From: CAYMAI01 sp964388445 | Lineage (GTDB): Bacteria; 4484-113; JAGGVC01 | DNA: 64,000 bases | Direction of reading: 5' to 3' | NCBI GenBank assembly: GCA_964388445.1 | Contig: CAYMAI010000003.1 | Location: 281,565 to 345,564, forward strand | In this document: one piece after another, positions 52,268 through 61,102 of the stretch | Position numbering within the stretch: position 1 is the stretch's first letter | Layout: every line of letters begins with the position of its first letter | The notes under the pieces: generated by a model | Database searches by the model: none | What the model was told of the DNA's origin: nothing | Seen by the model: only the letters and a program-made list of their open reading frames with translations | Program-made: the position numbers and the translations under genes

Positions 52268-52816
52268 ATGGAATGCCCTATCTGCCAGCAGGATATGCGG
52301 TTTTACGAGTCTTTACCGGACTGGACTTCGCGCGGCATCAGCCAGATTTGGTCGGATTATTACGAAGGCCCGAATTTCAGCGCCATACAGCTTTTGCGCG
52401 ACCATGGCGGCGTTTGGCATTGCGAAACGGATTTCTGCGTGTTTTGCGCCAAAGACCCGCGTGTAAACAATCTGGACAAGCTGTTGCTTAAATTCACGGA
52501 ACAAATCGAGACTGCGCGCAAGAAAATTCAAGCTCTTACAAAAAAGGCCACCGGTACTAAGTCGGCAATTCTCAAAATCGACTTCGCGGAGAATCCGAAT
52601 CTCGAAATGGTCACTATCGAAGGCCGGTTGCGCGATTTAATCGAAGTCAGCATAGTCAACGCCGTCCAATACAGAAACGCTCGAAAAAAATACGTACGGC
52701 GGGATTTGCTGAACAAAATGCTCGCCATTACCAACGAAACCAAAATTTCGAGAGGTGACGTATATTTGATCGAACTGCATTCCGACGGCGAAACCAGCGT
52801 GCAGCGAATCATCTAA
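52268..52816 (+). CDS. Zinc-ribbon-containing protein of unknown function
   Basis: 182-residue protein. A zinc ribbon is suggested by CPIC at residues 3-6 and CETDFCVFC near residues 58-66. The rest has a coiled-coil segment (LKFTEQIETARKKIQALTKK) and an alpha/beta C-terminus. I recognise no family. Two possible starts exist: ATG 52268 (chosen, because the Cys-pair sits right after it) and TTG/ATG at 52232. A TATTAT box lies about 20 bases upstream of 52268. Confidence 0.7.
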   Translation: MECPICQQDMRFYESLPDWTSRGISQIWSDYYEGPNFSAIQLLRDHGGVWHCETDFCVFCAKDPRVNNLDKLLLKFTEQIETARKKIQALTKKATGTKSAILKIDFAENPNLEMVTIEGRLRDLIEVSIVNAVQYRNARKKYVRRDLLNKMLAITNETKISRGDVYLIELHSDGETSVQRII

Positions 52817-52849
52817 AACTAAATGAGTTATTTGGAGGAATTTGGAAAA

Positions 52850-53272
52850 ATGGGAAAGACAATCGTAGTAAAACCTTTGGCAAAGCTCACATTCAAAGCC
52901 GCCGGAGGAAACCACATGTTCATCGCGAGCGAGCCGGAAGAAGTAGGAGGCCCAGACGCCGGGCCTACGCCGGCGCAATTTTTCATCGGCTCAATCGGAA
53001 CCTGCACGGCAATGTACGCCGACCTTTTTTGTTCGAGATTCAAGCTTCCGATTGATGGATTCGAACTCACGCTCGATTACGAACAAGACCTAAAAACGAC
53101 ACAGGTGTTATCGCTATCGATATCCTACAAGTACCCGGCTGCCCTGCCCGCCGAACAAAAGGAAAAATTCGACGCATTTTTGGATAAATGTGCCGTCAAA
53201 AAAGCAATCAAAGAGGGTTTTCCGATCGAAATGTCGTCGCAATCCGGAGATGAAGAAACCCCGAATTCCTGA
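52850..53272 (+). CDS. OsmC/Ohr family protein
   Basis: 140-residue redox protein of the OsmC/YhfA type. GGNHMFIASEPEEVGG and GPTPAQFFIGSIGTCTAMY (split in two here: the second holds the first reactive Cys near residue 58) mark the family. The second conserved Cys is probably in DKCAVKKAI near residue 120. Such proteins reduce organic hydroperoxides. The start ATG 52850 lies 11 bases after GGAGG; an upstream ATG at 52823 has no site. Confidence 0.85.
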   Translation: MGKTIVVKPLAKLTFKAAGGNHMFIASEPEEVGGPDAGPTPAQFFIGSIGTCTAMYADLFCSRFKLPIDGFELTLDYEQDLKTTQVLSLSISYKYPAALPAEQKEKFDAFLDKCAVKKAIKEGFPIEMSSQSGDEETPNS

Positions 53273-53281
53273 AACAAACAA

Positions 53282-53297
53282 GCCGCTATCTGGCGGC
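53282..53297 (+). promoter_or_regulatory. Hairpin directly before the cyclase ribosome binding site
   Basis: GCCGC (53282-53286) and GCGGC (53293-53297) form a 5-bp stem with a 6-base loop, immediately 5' of GGAGG (53298-53302). It could modulate translation; short enough to be chance. Confidence 0.25.
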
Positions 53298-53307
53298 GGA
53301 GGCGAAA

Positions 53308-54525
53308 ATGGTTCTTAAGAAACCGGCGGATTTGACCGAACGGGATATTGCAAGGGAACTGCTTGCGTTCGATATTTTTCGAGACCTTACCGGCGAAGAC
53401 CTGCGCGACCTAGTCGAAAAAGTCGAAATCATTACGCCGCCGGACGGCGAATATATAATTCACGAAAATCAGCCTAGCAAGCGTATTTATTTTATTTATC
53501 GCGGAAAAGCGGATGTATTCAAATCCATCGGGCCAAGGCGGGTCAAAATCGCAAGCCTCGGCCGCGGCGATTTCTTCGGCGAAATTGGAATAATCCTCGG
53601 CTGCCCCGCGACGGCAACCGTGAGAGCAAGTCAAGACCTTGTGTTGTTTACCGTCAAAGGTGAGGTGCTTCTCGATTTCGCGGACAGATATTCGTCTATT
53701 TTTTACCGGATATTCAAAATATCCACGGAAAGGCTTAGCCAAAACAGCCTGTTCCAGATAAAGCAAATGCTCGAAGAGCTGGACTTTTTTTACAAGCGTT
53801 TCATGAACGTTCAGGACATCTGGCACTTTTTGCCTAGCGAACTGGTCGTTCACGCACTTCGCGGCGACAGCGACTCGATAGAGCGAGCCCATCAAGAATT
53901 TTTAACCGTTCTATTTTTGGACATTCGCCACTATACGATTTTCACCGAAGCGCACGAGCCAAATCTGGTGCTGGGCGAGCTTAACCGCATGATGAGCCGG
54001 TTTTCGAAGGTCATAAGCCGCCATAGAGGGCAGGTGGACAAATTCCTCGGCGACGGTCTTATGGCGATTTTCAGGCGCGAATCCGGAAAGCGCGCGAACG
54101 CGGTGAACGCTGTAAGCGCCGCCCTCGCAATAATGAACGAACTGCGCGAAATCAACCGGGAAAGGGCCCGGTGGCTGGAAGAGGAATTCTACATCGGAAT
54201 CGGCATTAATTCCGGAAACGTAGTTTTCGGCAACGTCGGAATTCCGGGGCAAGTAATGAACAGCACGGTTATAGGCGATACTGTCAACGTGGCAAGCAGG
54301 CTTGCCAGTTTCGAGAGGAACAATAGGATAATAATTTCGGAAGAAACATACAAACTCGCCAAGCCCGAGCTAAAAGGCGTGGTGTTTTCGCCTAAAGAAG
54401 AAGTCGAGCTTCCCGGCCGGCTCAAGCATGCCACAGTTTTACGCATCGAAACGGCCGCAACATGGGAACGGCAGTACGCAATCGAGAAAGAACGGTTGGA
54501 AAGACTCGAAGAACTCGAAGGATAG
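53308..54525 (+). CDS. Cyclic-nucleotide-binding domain plus class III adenylate/guanylate cyclase
   Basis: 405-residue cytosolic signalling protein. An N-terminal cNMP-binding domain (about 18-130; GRGDFFGEIGIILG is the phosphate-binding cassette) is joined by a helical linker to a class III cyclase domain (about 195-385). Both metal-binding Asp are present (LFLDIRHYT and DKFLGDGLMAIF), the Lys in VDKFLG and Asp in VIGDTVNVASRL are the residues that favour ATP, so cAMP is the likely product. The cassette lacks the usual Arg after ATAT-like residues (ATATVRA), close to consensus RTATVRA, so ligand binding is uncertain. GGAGG is 5 bases before ATG; a hairpin abuts it. Confidence 0.9.
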   Translation: MVLKKPADLTERDIARELLAFDIFRDLTGEDLRDLVEKVEIITPPDGEYIIHENQPSKRIYFIYRGKADVFKSIGPRRVKIASLGRGDFFGEIGIILGCPATATVRASQDLVLFTVKGEVLLDFADRYSSIFYRIFKISTERLSQNSLFQIKQMLEELDFFYKRFMNVQDIWHFLPSELVVHALRGDSDSIERAHQEFLTVLFLDIRHYTIFTEAHEPNLVLGELNRMMSRFSKVISRHRGQVDKFLGDGLMAIFRRESGKRANAVNAVSAALAIMNELREINRERARWLEEEFYIGIGINSGNVVFGNVGIPGQVMNSTVIGDTVNVASRLASFERNNRIIISEETYKLAKPELKGVVFSPKEEVELPGRLKHATVLRIETAATWERQYAIEKERLERLEELEG

Positions 54526-54656
54526 GATTGACCGGCGGAGATTTTAAATTTCACGCCGCCGATTCGTTATTGAGTTCAAAACGGCTGTATAGAAAATGCG
54601 CGCAGAGCCGCGGTTTTCCGCCGAAGTTCTTGCGCCTTTTAATTTCGGAGCATTTC

Positions 54657-56576
54657 ATGAACGACAAACCGGAAAGTGCATCGCCGCACGAATTTGAATT
54701 TGGTCCAGGCTATCTTGAGGGATTAACGGCGTCAAAGCGCGCAAAACGAGACGGCGAAATCCAATGGCAAGATTGGGGCGATTCGCCTTTCGAATTGGCA
54801 AAATCGCAAGATAAGCTGGTTTTGCTCGACATAACAGCACCGTGGTGCCATTGGTGCCACGTAATGGATGAAACGACATTCTCCGCGCCTAACGTAATCG
54901 ACTTTATAAACGAGAACTTCATCGCAATTCGCGTTCACGCGGACAGGCATCCCGAAGTTGAAAAAGCATATCTATCAGGCGGATGGCCTACAACCGCCCT
55001 TTTATTGCCAAGCGGCGAAACGCTTTCGAGTCTTACTTACGTTGCGCCGGACAATATGCTCAAATGGATGTCCGAAGTGCTTCGAGTTTACGAAGAACAA
55101 AAAGACGATATCGAAGGACAAGTGGCGGCGCAGCGTGCAGGCTATATGGCCCAACTCGAAACCCCCGTCCGATTTGATGGGCTGCCCGACCTGGAATCGT
55201 ATGCTCTTAAACTTACTGGCGATGCTCTGCGCGCATTCGACGAAGAGCATGGCGGATTCGGATCGCCCGAACACGGTTTTCAACCCAAATTTCCCCAGCC
55301 AGCATTAATGGAATTTTTGTTAACCCGAAGTTTTGCCAAGGACGACCCTTCGGCGAGGCGAATGCTGGAACTTACGCTTAAATCTCAACAGGGCATTTTG
55401 GATAAGGAATGGGGTGGATTTTTCAGATATTCCGTCAACAGGTTCTGGAGTGTGCCGCATTTCGAAAAAATGCTGTTCGACCAAGCTCGAATTTTGAAAA
55501 ACTACTTGCATTTCCACCTGTTTGCCGGTGAAAAATGGGCGCTTGATGATTGCGGCGAAATACTGCGGTACATCGAAAATTGGCTGACCGGCGAAGATTG
55601 GAAGCTGTATTCCAGCCAAGATGCTGACGTAGGTAGTCACGATGCGGACGCGCCTTTTATTCCGGGCGAAGACTATTTCGGGCTTTCGGACGAAAAGCGA
55701 AGACAATTGGGCATCCCGTTCGTGGAAAAGGACGTTATATCCGGATGGGCCGCGGAAATGGCTGAAGCATTAATAGAATATGGCACCGCGATGTGTGACG
55801 ATAAAAGGATCCAAACTGGAATCGCCGCTCTTGCCGGAATTTGGAACAATATGCGCTCGGAGGACGGTTGGATACGCCGCAGTTTCGAAAGAACCGCACA
55901 AGCAACTCCAGTGCTGCCGGATCAAACCGCTTTCGGCAATGCCGCCTTGTTCGCGCACTCCGCAACCGGCGATCTCAAATGGCTGGAACGTGCGAGAAAA
56001 ATCGCCGGAGTGATTAAAGGCTACTTTGAAGATGAAAACAGCGGCGGTTTCTTTTTCTCGCCTTATAGAGGAAAGCAGCGCGGAAACCTTCTGTTTATCG
56101 GAAAGCCGTTTGAGGAAAACGCCGATGCAGCTGCGTTCTTCGCACGCATGGAACTCGCAACCGGGGAGCGAACTTATGGGGAATCCGCAATGCGGGCGCT
56201 TGCTTCCGCTGCACCGAGCGCTGGCAAATACGGCTTCCTTGGAAGTTCGTACTATCATGCGCTTCACCTTGTCGAAGCAGGCCTCAGATTCGCGGTTGTG
56301 CAACCTGAAGGAAAAGAAGCCAATTTTACCGGCAGAACTTTCGATGCAAAAGCCGCGACGGCGGTCTTCGGCACATTCGTTCCCGGCCGCGTTGTAAGGC
56401 ATATTTCAACCGCGGAAGAACTCGGCATGGCCGAAAGCTCCGGTTTGAAATTTACTTCAGGAAAAAATCCTGCTGTGTATATTTGCACGGTAAATTCGTG
56501 CCTTCCTGCCATCGATTTGCATAGCGAAACGGCTTCAGCAGATATGGCTTCGGCGGCGAAAGGATTTTTGAAATAA
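54657..56576 (+). CDS. DUF255 thioredoxin-fold/glycoside-like protein (YyaL type)
   Basis: 639-residue protein of the DUF255/YyaL (Spata20) family. An N-terminal thioredoxin-like fold carries the CHWC motif in ITAPWCHWCHVM (Cys 64 and 67). The remaining ~450 residues resemble an (alpha/alpha)6 barrel, including HFEKMLFDQA, typical of this family. Family members lack a firm function; the pair suggests a redox-linked sugar- or protein-processing enzyme. ATG 54657 is chosen for GGAG 7 bases upstream; the frame is open upstream into the cyclase but reads unrelated residues. Confidence 0.85.
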   Translation: MNDKPESASPHEFEFGPGYLEGLTASKRAKRDGEIQWQDWGDSPFELAKSQDKLVLLDITAPWCHWCHVMDETTFSAPNVIDFINENFIAIRVHADRHPEVEKAYLSGGWPTTALLLPSGETLSSLTYVAPDNMLKWMSEVLRVYEEQKDDIEGQVAAQRAGYMAQLETPVRFDGLPDLESYALKLTGDALRAFDEEHGGFGSPEHGFQPKFPQPALMEFLLTRSFAKDDPSARRMLELTLKSQQGILDKEWGGFFRYSVNRFWSVPHFEKMLFDQARILKNYLHFHLFAGEKWALDDCGEILRYIENWLTGEDWKLYSSQDADVGSHDADAPFIPGEDYFGLSDEKRRQLGIPFVEKDVISGWAAEMAEALIEYGTAMCDDKRIQTGIAALAGIWNNMRSEDGWIRRSFERTAQATPVLPDQTAFGNAALFAHSATGDLKWLERARKIAGVIKGYFEDENSGGFFFSPYRGKQRGNLLFIGKPFEENADAAAFFARMELATGERTYGESAMRALASAAPSAGKYGFLGSSYYHALHLVEAGLRFAVVQPEGKEANFTGRTFDAKAATAVFGTFVPGRVVRHISTAEELGMAESSGLKFTSGKNPAVYICTVNSCLPAIDLHSETASADMASAAKGFLK

Positions 56577-56625
56577 CCTTTCGATTCGTTGCATTTTGAG
56601 GCGGAAAATGTTAAATTGATTGTTC

Positions 56626-56874
56626 ATGGCACAGGCACTCGAATTCGTAATCAAAGCAGTTTATCTGATTATCTGCGTTTCGCTGATCGTTCTGACGCTG
56701 GTTCAGAACCGTAGAAGCGAGGGACTTGGCGCGGCGATAACCGGTCAATCCGACACTTCCCGCGGCGCAATGGGCCGGGAAGAAAAACTGGGACAGCTAA
56801 TTCGTCAGATCAGTTGGGGCTTTTTAATAGCAAGCTTTTTTGTGGCGTTTATCCTCCGCAAGCTCTGGTCGTAA
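56626..56874 (+). CDS. secG: Protein translocase subunit SecG
   Basis: 82-residue small membrane protein with two hydrophobic helices (VIKAVYLIICVSLIVLTLV and FLIASFFVAFILRKLW). Between them lies the typical loop QNRRSEGLGAAITGQ, which resembles LLQxxKGGGLGAAFGG. It is the accessory subunit of the SecYEG channel. ATG 56626 is used; an in-frame TTG at 56620 is possible. Confidence 0.85.
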   Translation: MAQALEFVIKAVYLIICVSLIVLTLVQNRRSEGLGAAITGQSDTSRGAMGREEKLGQLIRQISWGFLIASFFVAFILRKLWS

Positions 56875-57002
56875 CATCGGCCGAAGCTGCGCAAGGCTTA
56901 TCGGTTCGCACCAAAATTTAACTTCCAGCGCCCCGTCGCGTTTTCCCATAGGCAAATACAGCGTGGTAAAATCGGGTTTCATTTCAATTCGTGGAGTCCA
57001 AT

Positions 57003-57434
57003 ATGCAAATCAAACCCGAAGGCAAAACCTATGCGCTGAGGTTTTTGCGCGGCGAAAACTTCTTCGACGAACTCAAAGCCTGGGCAAAACGCGACCGCGT
57101 TTTGGGAGCAGTCATCCTTGGTGGAATCGGTATGTTCGACAACCCGAAACTAGGGTTTTTCAAAGGCTATGGAGGCGAATATGAATTTACCGTTTTCGAA
57201 GGCTGCTTCGAATGCTTGAGTTTGCAGGGCAATATCGCTTGGCTCGAAGACGAACCGATAATACACGTTCATGCGGTTTTGGGCAGGGAGGACTTCACGG
57301 TTTTCGGGGGCCATTTGGCCGATGCAACAATAGCGGCGACGATTGAAATGTTCGTGCGAGTAATAGACCCTTCCGCGATCAAAATGCAGAGAAAAACCGA
57401 ACCGAACGGACTAGCGGGATTATATATTGAGTGA
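57003..57434 (+). CDS. PPC/DUF296-domain protein
   Basis: 143-residue single-domain PPC (DUF296) protein. Family features: RFLRGENFFDEL at the N-terminus, a glycine-rich GAVILGGIGMF, and the His triad region PIIHVHAVLG with FGGHLADA. In plants this domain is fused to AT-hooks; bacterial versions are stand-alone trimers with unclear function. ATG 57003 has GGAG 8 bases upstream. A TAAAAT near 56967 may be its promoter. Confidence 0.85.
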   Translation: MQIKPEGKTYALRFLRGENFFDELKAWAKRDRVLGAVILGGIGMFDNPKLGFFKGYGGEYEFTVFEGCFECLSLQGNIAWLEDEPIIHVHAVLGREDFTVFGGHLADATIAATIEMFVRVIDPSAIKMQRKTEPNGLAGLYIE

Positions 57435-57463
57435 AACCGGCCTGCGAGTCGGCCGAATCTCAT

Positions 57464-57796
57464 TTACGCCGATTCGTTTCTACCAAGCGGTCTTCGTCTG
57501 CGCATCATCATTATACGAGGAAACTCGCTTCCGAAATCGGTAAACAGGTAATACAGCATCAACACGGGGTTTGGATCTTCGCGGTTTTCTTTGTTCAAAT
57601 CGTTCATCAAATAATCTACGATTTCGTCAACGTCCAAACTGCGTGCCTGCGAAACGAACTCCTCGGTCAAAAAAAAGCCGCTGTTCGAATGCATAGCCCG
57701 AACGAAAAATTGCTCCGGCATAAACGCGTCGAACTCAGGCTCTGGGAGGAATTCGAAACTGAAATGACCTGCATTGAGGTTTTGAACTTTGCCCAC
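57464..57796 (-). CDS. Small orphan protein, leaderless
   Basis: 110-residue protein without a recognised domain. It has an acidic middle (SLDVDEIVDYLMNDLNKEN) and a basic C-terminal tail (MMMRRRRPLGR). I treat it as real because a TATAAT box ends 7 bases before the GTG at 57796, the pattern seen for several genes here, and because the alternative plus-strand frame (57431-57919) has an atypical composition. Function unknown. Confidence 0.6.
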   Translation of the reverse strand: MGKVQNLNAGHFSFEFLPEPEFDAFMPEQFFVRAMHSNSGFFLTEEFVSQARSLDVDEIVDYLMNDLNKENREDPNPVLMLYYLFTDFGSEFPRIMMMRRRRPLGRNESA

Positions 57797-57803
57797 GAAA
57801 CAA

Positions 57804-57809
57804 ATTATA
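57804..57809 (-). promoter_or_regulatory. -10 box of the leaderless orphan gene
   Basis: TATAAT on the minus strand, 7 bases before GTG 57796. A TTGACG lies 19 bases further upstream, at the long end of spacing. Confidence 0.5.
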
Positions 57810-57997
57810 TCCGGCTTTCCAGGTTTTTCGTCAATTGTTTTGCAAATTTCTTTTTCTTAACGATTTCCCCTAATTTAGCCGCCGATTCCTTGATTAATCC
57901 GTATCAAGCCGGAATTTAGGCCTAAAAATCAATAATCTAGATAATAAGGACTATAATTATCTTTGTTATTGTGTTTAATAGGTATTCGGAGCGCATC

Positions 57998-59275
57998 ATG
58001 AATTCGACAACAGAAAACCGTGGCGCATTGGACTTGCGGAAAGCCGGAAGCCCCGGAGCGTTCGCTCGCGGCTTCGTAACGGATTTTCGGCGATTCCTGC
58101 TTAAATACGCGGCAGTACCGTATTTGCGCATTCGCCGTCAGGCGCAGCCGCTTCGGATTGCATCGCAAGTTGTCTTCGCTTTAATCACGATTTCTATCGG
58201 TTGGCATTTCGGCAGTTGGGTTTCATACCTTGGGGATTCAACCTCCACTCCGGCTATCCGGCCGCCCGGCGTCGAGGCGTTTCTTCCGATTAGCGCTTTA
58301 ATAAGCCTTAAGCAGTGGGCGCTCACAGGCGTCATCAACGAAATCCATCCGTCCGGGCTTGTAATTTTCTTGCTTATTCTCCTTACGGGCCTGTTTTTGA
58401 AAAAAGGATTTTGCAGTTGGATATGTCCCGTGGGGCTGTTTTCTGAGTTCCTCGGCAGGCTTCGGCTTTTCACGTTCAAAACGCGCAAAAATTACGTTCT
58501 CCCCAAATGGCTCGACTGGCCGCTGCGCAGTATCAAATATTTGCTGCTTTGGTTTTTCCTGAATGCAATCCTAGTTCATATGAGCCTAGATAAAATCGAG
58601 ACTTTCGTTAACAGCCCGTACAATCGCGTGGCGGATATAAAAATGATGATGTTCTTTACGGACATTAGCCAATTCGCTCTGAACGTAATGTTTTGGCTGG
58701 TTGTGCTTTCTTTTGTAATACCTTATTTTTGGTGCCGATACCTCTGCCCATACGGCGCGCTGCTGGGAATTCTGAGTGTCTTCAGTCCGGTCAAAATAAG
58801 GCGAAATACCGAGACTTGTACCGACTGCGAGGCTTGCTCCAAAGTATGCCCGGCAGCAATAACCGTACATAAACTAAAGGCCGTTACATCGGATGAATGT
58901 CACGCTTGCTTGAAATGCGTGGACTCTTGTCCGGTCAACGACACGCTAAATCTGGGCGCCGTTAAAAAAGGTTTCCAAATCCGTCCGCATGTCTATGCAT
59001 TCTCCTTGGCAATTTTGTTCGCCGGCGGGATAGGACTTGCCCAGATAACAGGCAACTGGCATAACGGCATATCTCTCGATGAATACAGAATGCACTGCGC
59101 CAACATCGACAGCCCTATTTACACGCATTCTCGCGGCGACGTAGCGTCTTACGAGGAAGGACTGAATTCTGGAATTACCGTCGAAGAAGCGGAAAGAAAG
59201 CGGCTTGAAATGAAGGACCTCCGCATAGCGGACGATGAATATACCCCTGGAGACGGCAACAACTACGGCAATTGA
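57998..59275 (+). CDS. NapH/CcoG-like membrane iron-sulfur protein
   Basis: 425-residue membrane protein. About five transmembrane helices carry two Cys pairs typical of NapH/RdxA-type proteins (CSWICPVG and CRYLCPYGALLG), and a soluble ferredoxin part follows with two 4Fe-4S motifs (CTDCEACSKVCP and CHACLKCVDSCP, about residues 277-320). One more helix and a polar C-terminus follow. Such proteins pass electrons from quinol or reduce copper or Fe-S partners. ATG 57998 is 6 bases after GGAG. No nap or cco genes are adjacent, so the partner is unknown. Confidence 0.85.
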   Translation: MNSTTENRGALDLRKAGSPGAFARGFVTDFRRFLLKYAAVPYLRIRRQAQPLRIASQVVFALITISIGWHFGSWVSYLGDSTSTPAIRPPGVEAFLPISALISLKQWALTGVINEIHPSGLVIFLLILLTGLFLKKGFCSWICPVGLFSEFLGRLRLFTFKTRKNYVLPKWLDWPLRSIKYLLLWFFLNAILVHMSLDKIETFVNSPYNRVADIKMMMFFTDISQFALNVMFWLVVLSFVIPYFWCRYLCPYGALLGILSVFSPVKIRRNTETCTDCEACSKVCPAAITVHKLKAVTSDECHACLKCVDSCPVNDTLNLGAVKKGFQIRPHVYAFSLAILFAGGIGLAQITGNWHNGISLDEYRMHCANIDSPIYTHSRGDVASYEEGLNSGITVEEAERKRLEMKDLRIADDEYTPGDGNNYGN

Positions 59276-59329
59276 TTTTGCCGATGGAACCGAGTTTTGC
59301 TCGTGCAGTTCCTGTGTTTTCCGGTAAAA

Positions 59330-60238
59330 TCAGGCAAATCTCGACTTAAACCAAGTACTTGCCCAATCGAGAATCGCGACAACTACGAGGATGATTAAAA
59401 ATGCCGTCGAAGCCTGACCGAACTTCATGTTTTTTATGTATTGGTCGAGAATGAACCCGATGCCGCCCGCGCCAACGATGCCGATAACGATGCTCATTCG
59501 AATGTTCATGTCCAATCTGAATAGGCTATCTGCGATAAATCTTGGAATCACCTGCGGCATCACGCCGAACCAGATTACCTGCAGTGGATGCGCGCCTACC
59601 GCCTGAACTGCCTCAACTTGGCCCGCGTCTATGGATTCAATGCTGTCGCTGTACAGGCGCCCCAAGACGCCGACCGAATGAAGAGCCAAGGCGAGTACTC
59701 CGGCGAACGGCCCGATTCCAACGATTATTACGAATAAAAGCGCAAGCAAAATCGGCGGGAATGCTCGCAAAATTGTGAATACGAATCTGGTAACGCCAAA
59801 GATAACCTTCCCGATTGCCGAGGATTTTGTCAGGTTTTGAGCGCCTGCGAACGAAAGAGGAAGACTTATGAATACGGAGAGCAAAGTTCCCGCAAGCGAA
59901 ATTTCGATTGTTAACCACATATCGAGCAGTAGGCGCTTAACGATAGGCCAAGAAAAGTCGGGCCGAAGAATCTCGCCGATAATTTTTTTCGTGCTTTCGC
60001 TCGCGCCCCAAACCTTCACCCGCTCGGTTTCTCCCGTTTGCTGGTTAACAACAAAAGCGGTGTGCTTTAGAAAATCAAGCGAAAAATCGGTGTCGATGAA
60101 ACTCTTTATACAAAAGGCTACGAACAGCAAAGTGAGAAATCCGTATATCGCGCTCTTGCCTGTCAAACGATTACGCGGCAGCTTTTCGCGAATTCGCGCA
60201 TCCATTGCAGCCTGCTGTTTTTCGCGCAATTCAGTCAT
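59330..60238 (-). CDS. phnE: Phosphonate/phosphite-type ABC transporter permease
   Basis: 302-residue permease of the PhnE family: an N-terminal transmembrane helix (GFLTLLFVAFCIKSFI), a periplasmic segment and a core of about five helices with the ABC-contact loop EAVQAVGAHPLQVIWFGVMPQ. It works with PhnC and PhnD. It begins 4 bases after phnC stop and ends the operon. The substrate is a phosphonate, phosphite or related oxyanion; sequence alone does not decide. Confidence 0.88.
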   Translation of the reverse strand: MTELREKQQAAMDARIREKLPRNRLTGKSAIYGFLTLLFVAFCIKSFIDTDFSLDFLKHTAFVVNQQTGETERVKVWGASESTKKIIGEILRPDFSWPIVKRLLLDMWLTIEISLAGTLLSVFISLPLSFAGAQNLTKSSAIGKVIFGVTRFVFTILRAFPPILLALLFVIIVGIGPFAGVLALALHSVGVLGRLYSDSIESIDAGQVEAVQAVGAHPLQVIWFGVMPQVIPRFIADSLFRLDMNIRMSIVIGIVGAGGIGFILDQYIKNMKFGQASTAFLIILVVVAILDWASTWFKSRFA

Positions 60239-60242
60239 TTCT

Positions 60243-60998
60243 TCAGTCCGTGTATTCTTCGCCGTAAATGGATTTGAGCACGTCAGTAGTCAGCCCATCG
60301 ATTCCACCGTCGTACACCACAAGCCCGTCTCGGACTCCTATGACCCGCTCGGCTACAAGCCTGACCATTTCAACAGCGTGAAGATTCAAAAGCACGGTGC
60401 GTCCGTCGTCCCGGCAGATTTGAACGAGGTGAAGCAGCACGTTTTTCGCAATAACGGGATCGAGATTCGACACCGGCTCGTCGGCGAGTATCACCGGCGG
60501 GTCTTGCGTGAGAGCACGGGCAATCGCAACCCGTTGCATTTGTCCGCCGGAAAGTTGGCTTGCGGGCTTGCTCGCCTGTTCCAGAAGTCCAACTCTGTCG
60601 AGCGCTTTTAATCCAACCAATTTTTCGGATTCGTAGAAATGCAATGCAAGGCTCGATAAAAGGGATTTGTAGCCGAGCCGTCCTAGAAGAACGTTTTGGA
60701 GAACCGAAAGCCTTGGGATTAAATTGAAACTTTGAAAAACCATTCCGACTTGCCGCCTGAGTTTGCGCAACGAGCGGCGGTCGCGCGATATGTCGATTCC
60801 TAGCGTTTCGACGCGGCCCGAAGTCGCAATAACAAGGCCGTTTACACACCTGAGCAATGTCGATTTGCCCGCGCCTGACGGCCCGATGACGGCGGCGATT
60901 TCGCCCTGCCCGATTTCAAGCGATACTCCGCGAAGAGCGGCGGTCCCATCGGGGTATTTTTTTGCGAGAGACTCGCAACTGATTACTGCGTTTGGCAC
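60243..60998 (-). CDS. phnC: Phosphonate/phosphite-type ABC transporter ATPase
   Basis: 251-residue ATPase. Walker A GPSGAGKST near residue 38, the signature LSGGQMQRVAIAR and Walker B PPVILADEP are present, and the length and the GMVFQSFNLI Q-loop fit PhnC. It energises PhnE. A 104-base gap separates it from phnD, and a 4-base gap from phnE. Confidence 0.92.
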   Translation of the reverse strand: MPNAVISCESLAKKYPDGTAALRGVSLEIGQGEIAAVIGPSGAGKSTLLRCVNGLVIATSGRVETLGIDISRDRRSLRKLRRQVGMVFQSFNLIPRLSVLQNVLLGRLGYKSLLSSLALHFYESEKLVGLKALDRVGLLEQASKPASQLSGGQMQRVAIARALTQDPPVILADEPVSNLDPVIAKNVLLHLVQICRDDGRTVLLNLHAVEMVRLVAERVIGVRDGLVVYDGGIDGLTTDVLKSIYGEEYTD

Positions 60999-61102
60999 AG
61001 ACGCGAGATTACCACGATTCGCTTATCATTAGGCAAAATTAACATCGTAACCAGCACTGTAATTCCATCACATTTTCCGGCAATTCAATTATAAAATTCC
61101 AA

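Noticed and set aside
57431..57919. Plus-strand open frame (162 residues) opposite the orphan gene
   Set aside because: The minus-strand frame has a TATAAT box at the leaderless position and more natural composition; this frame looks like a shadow.
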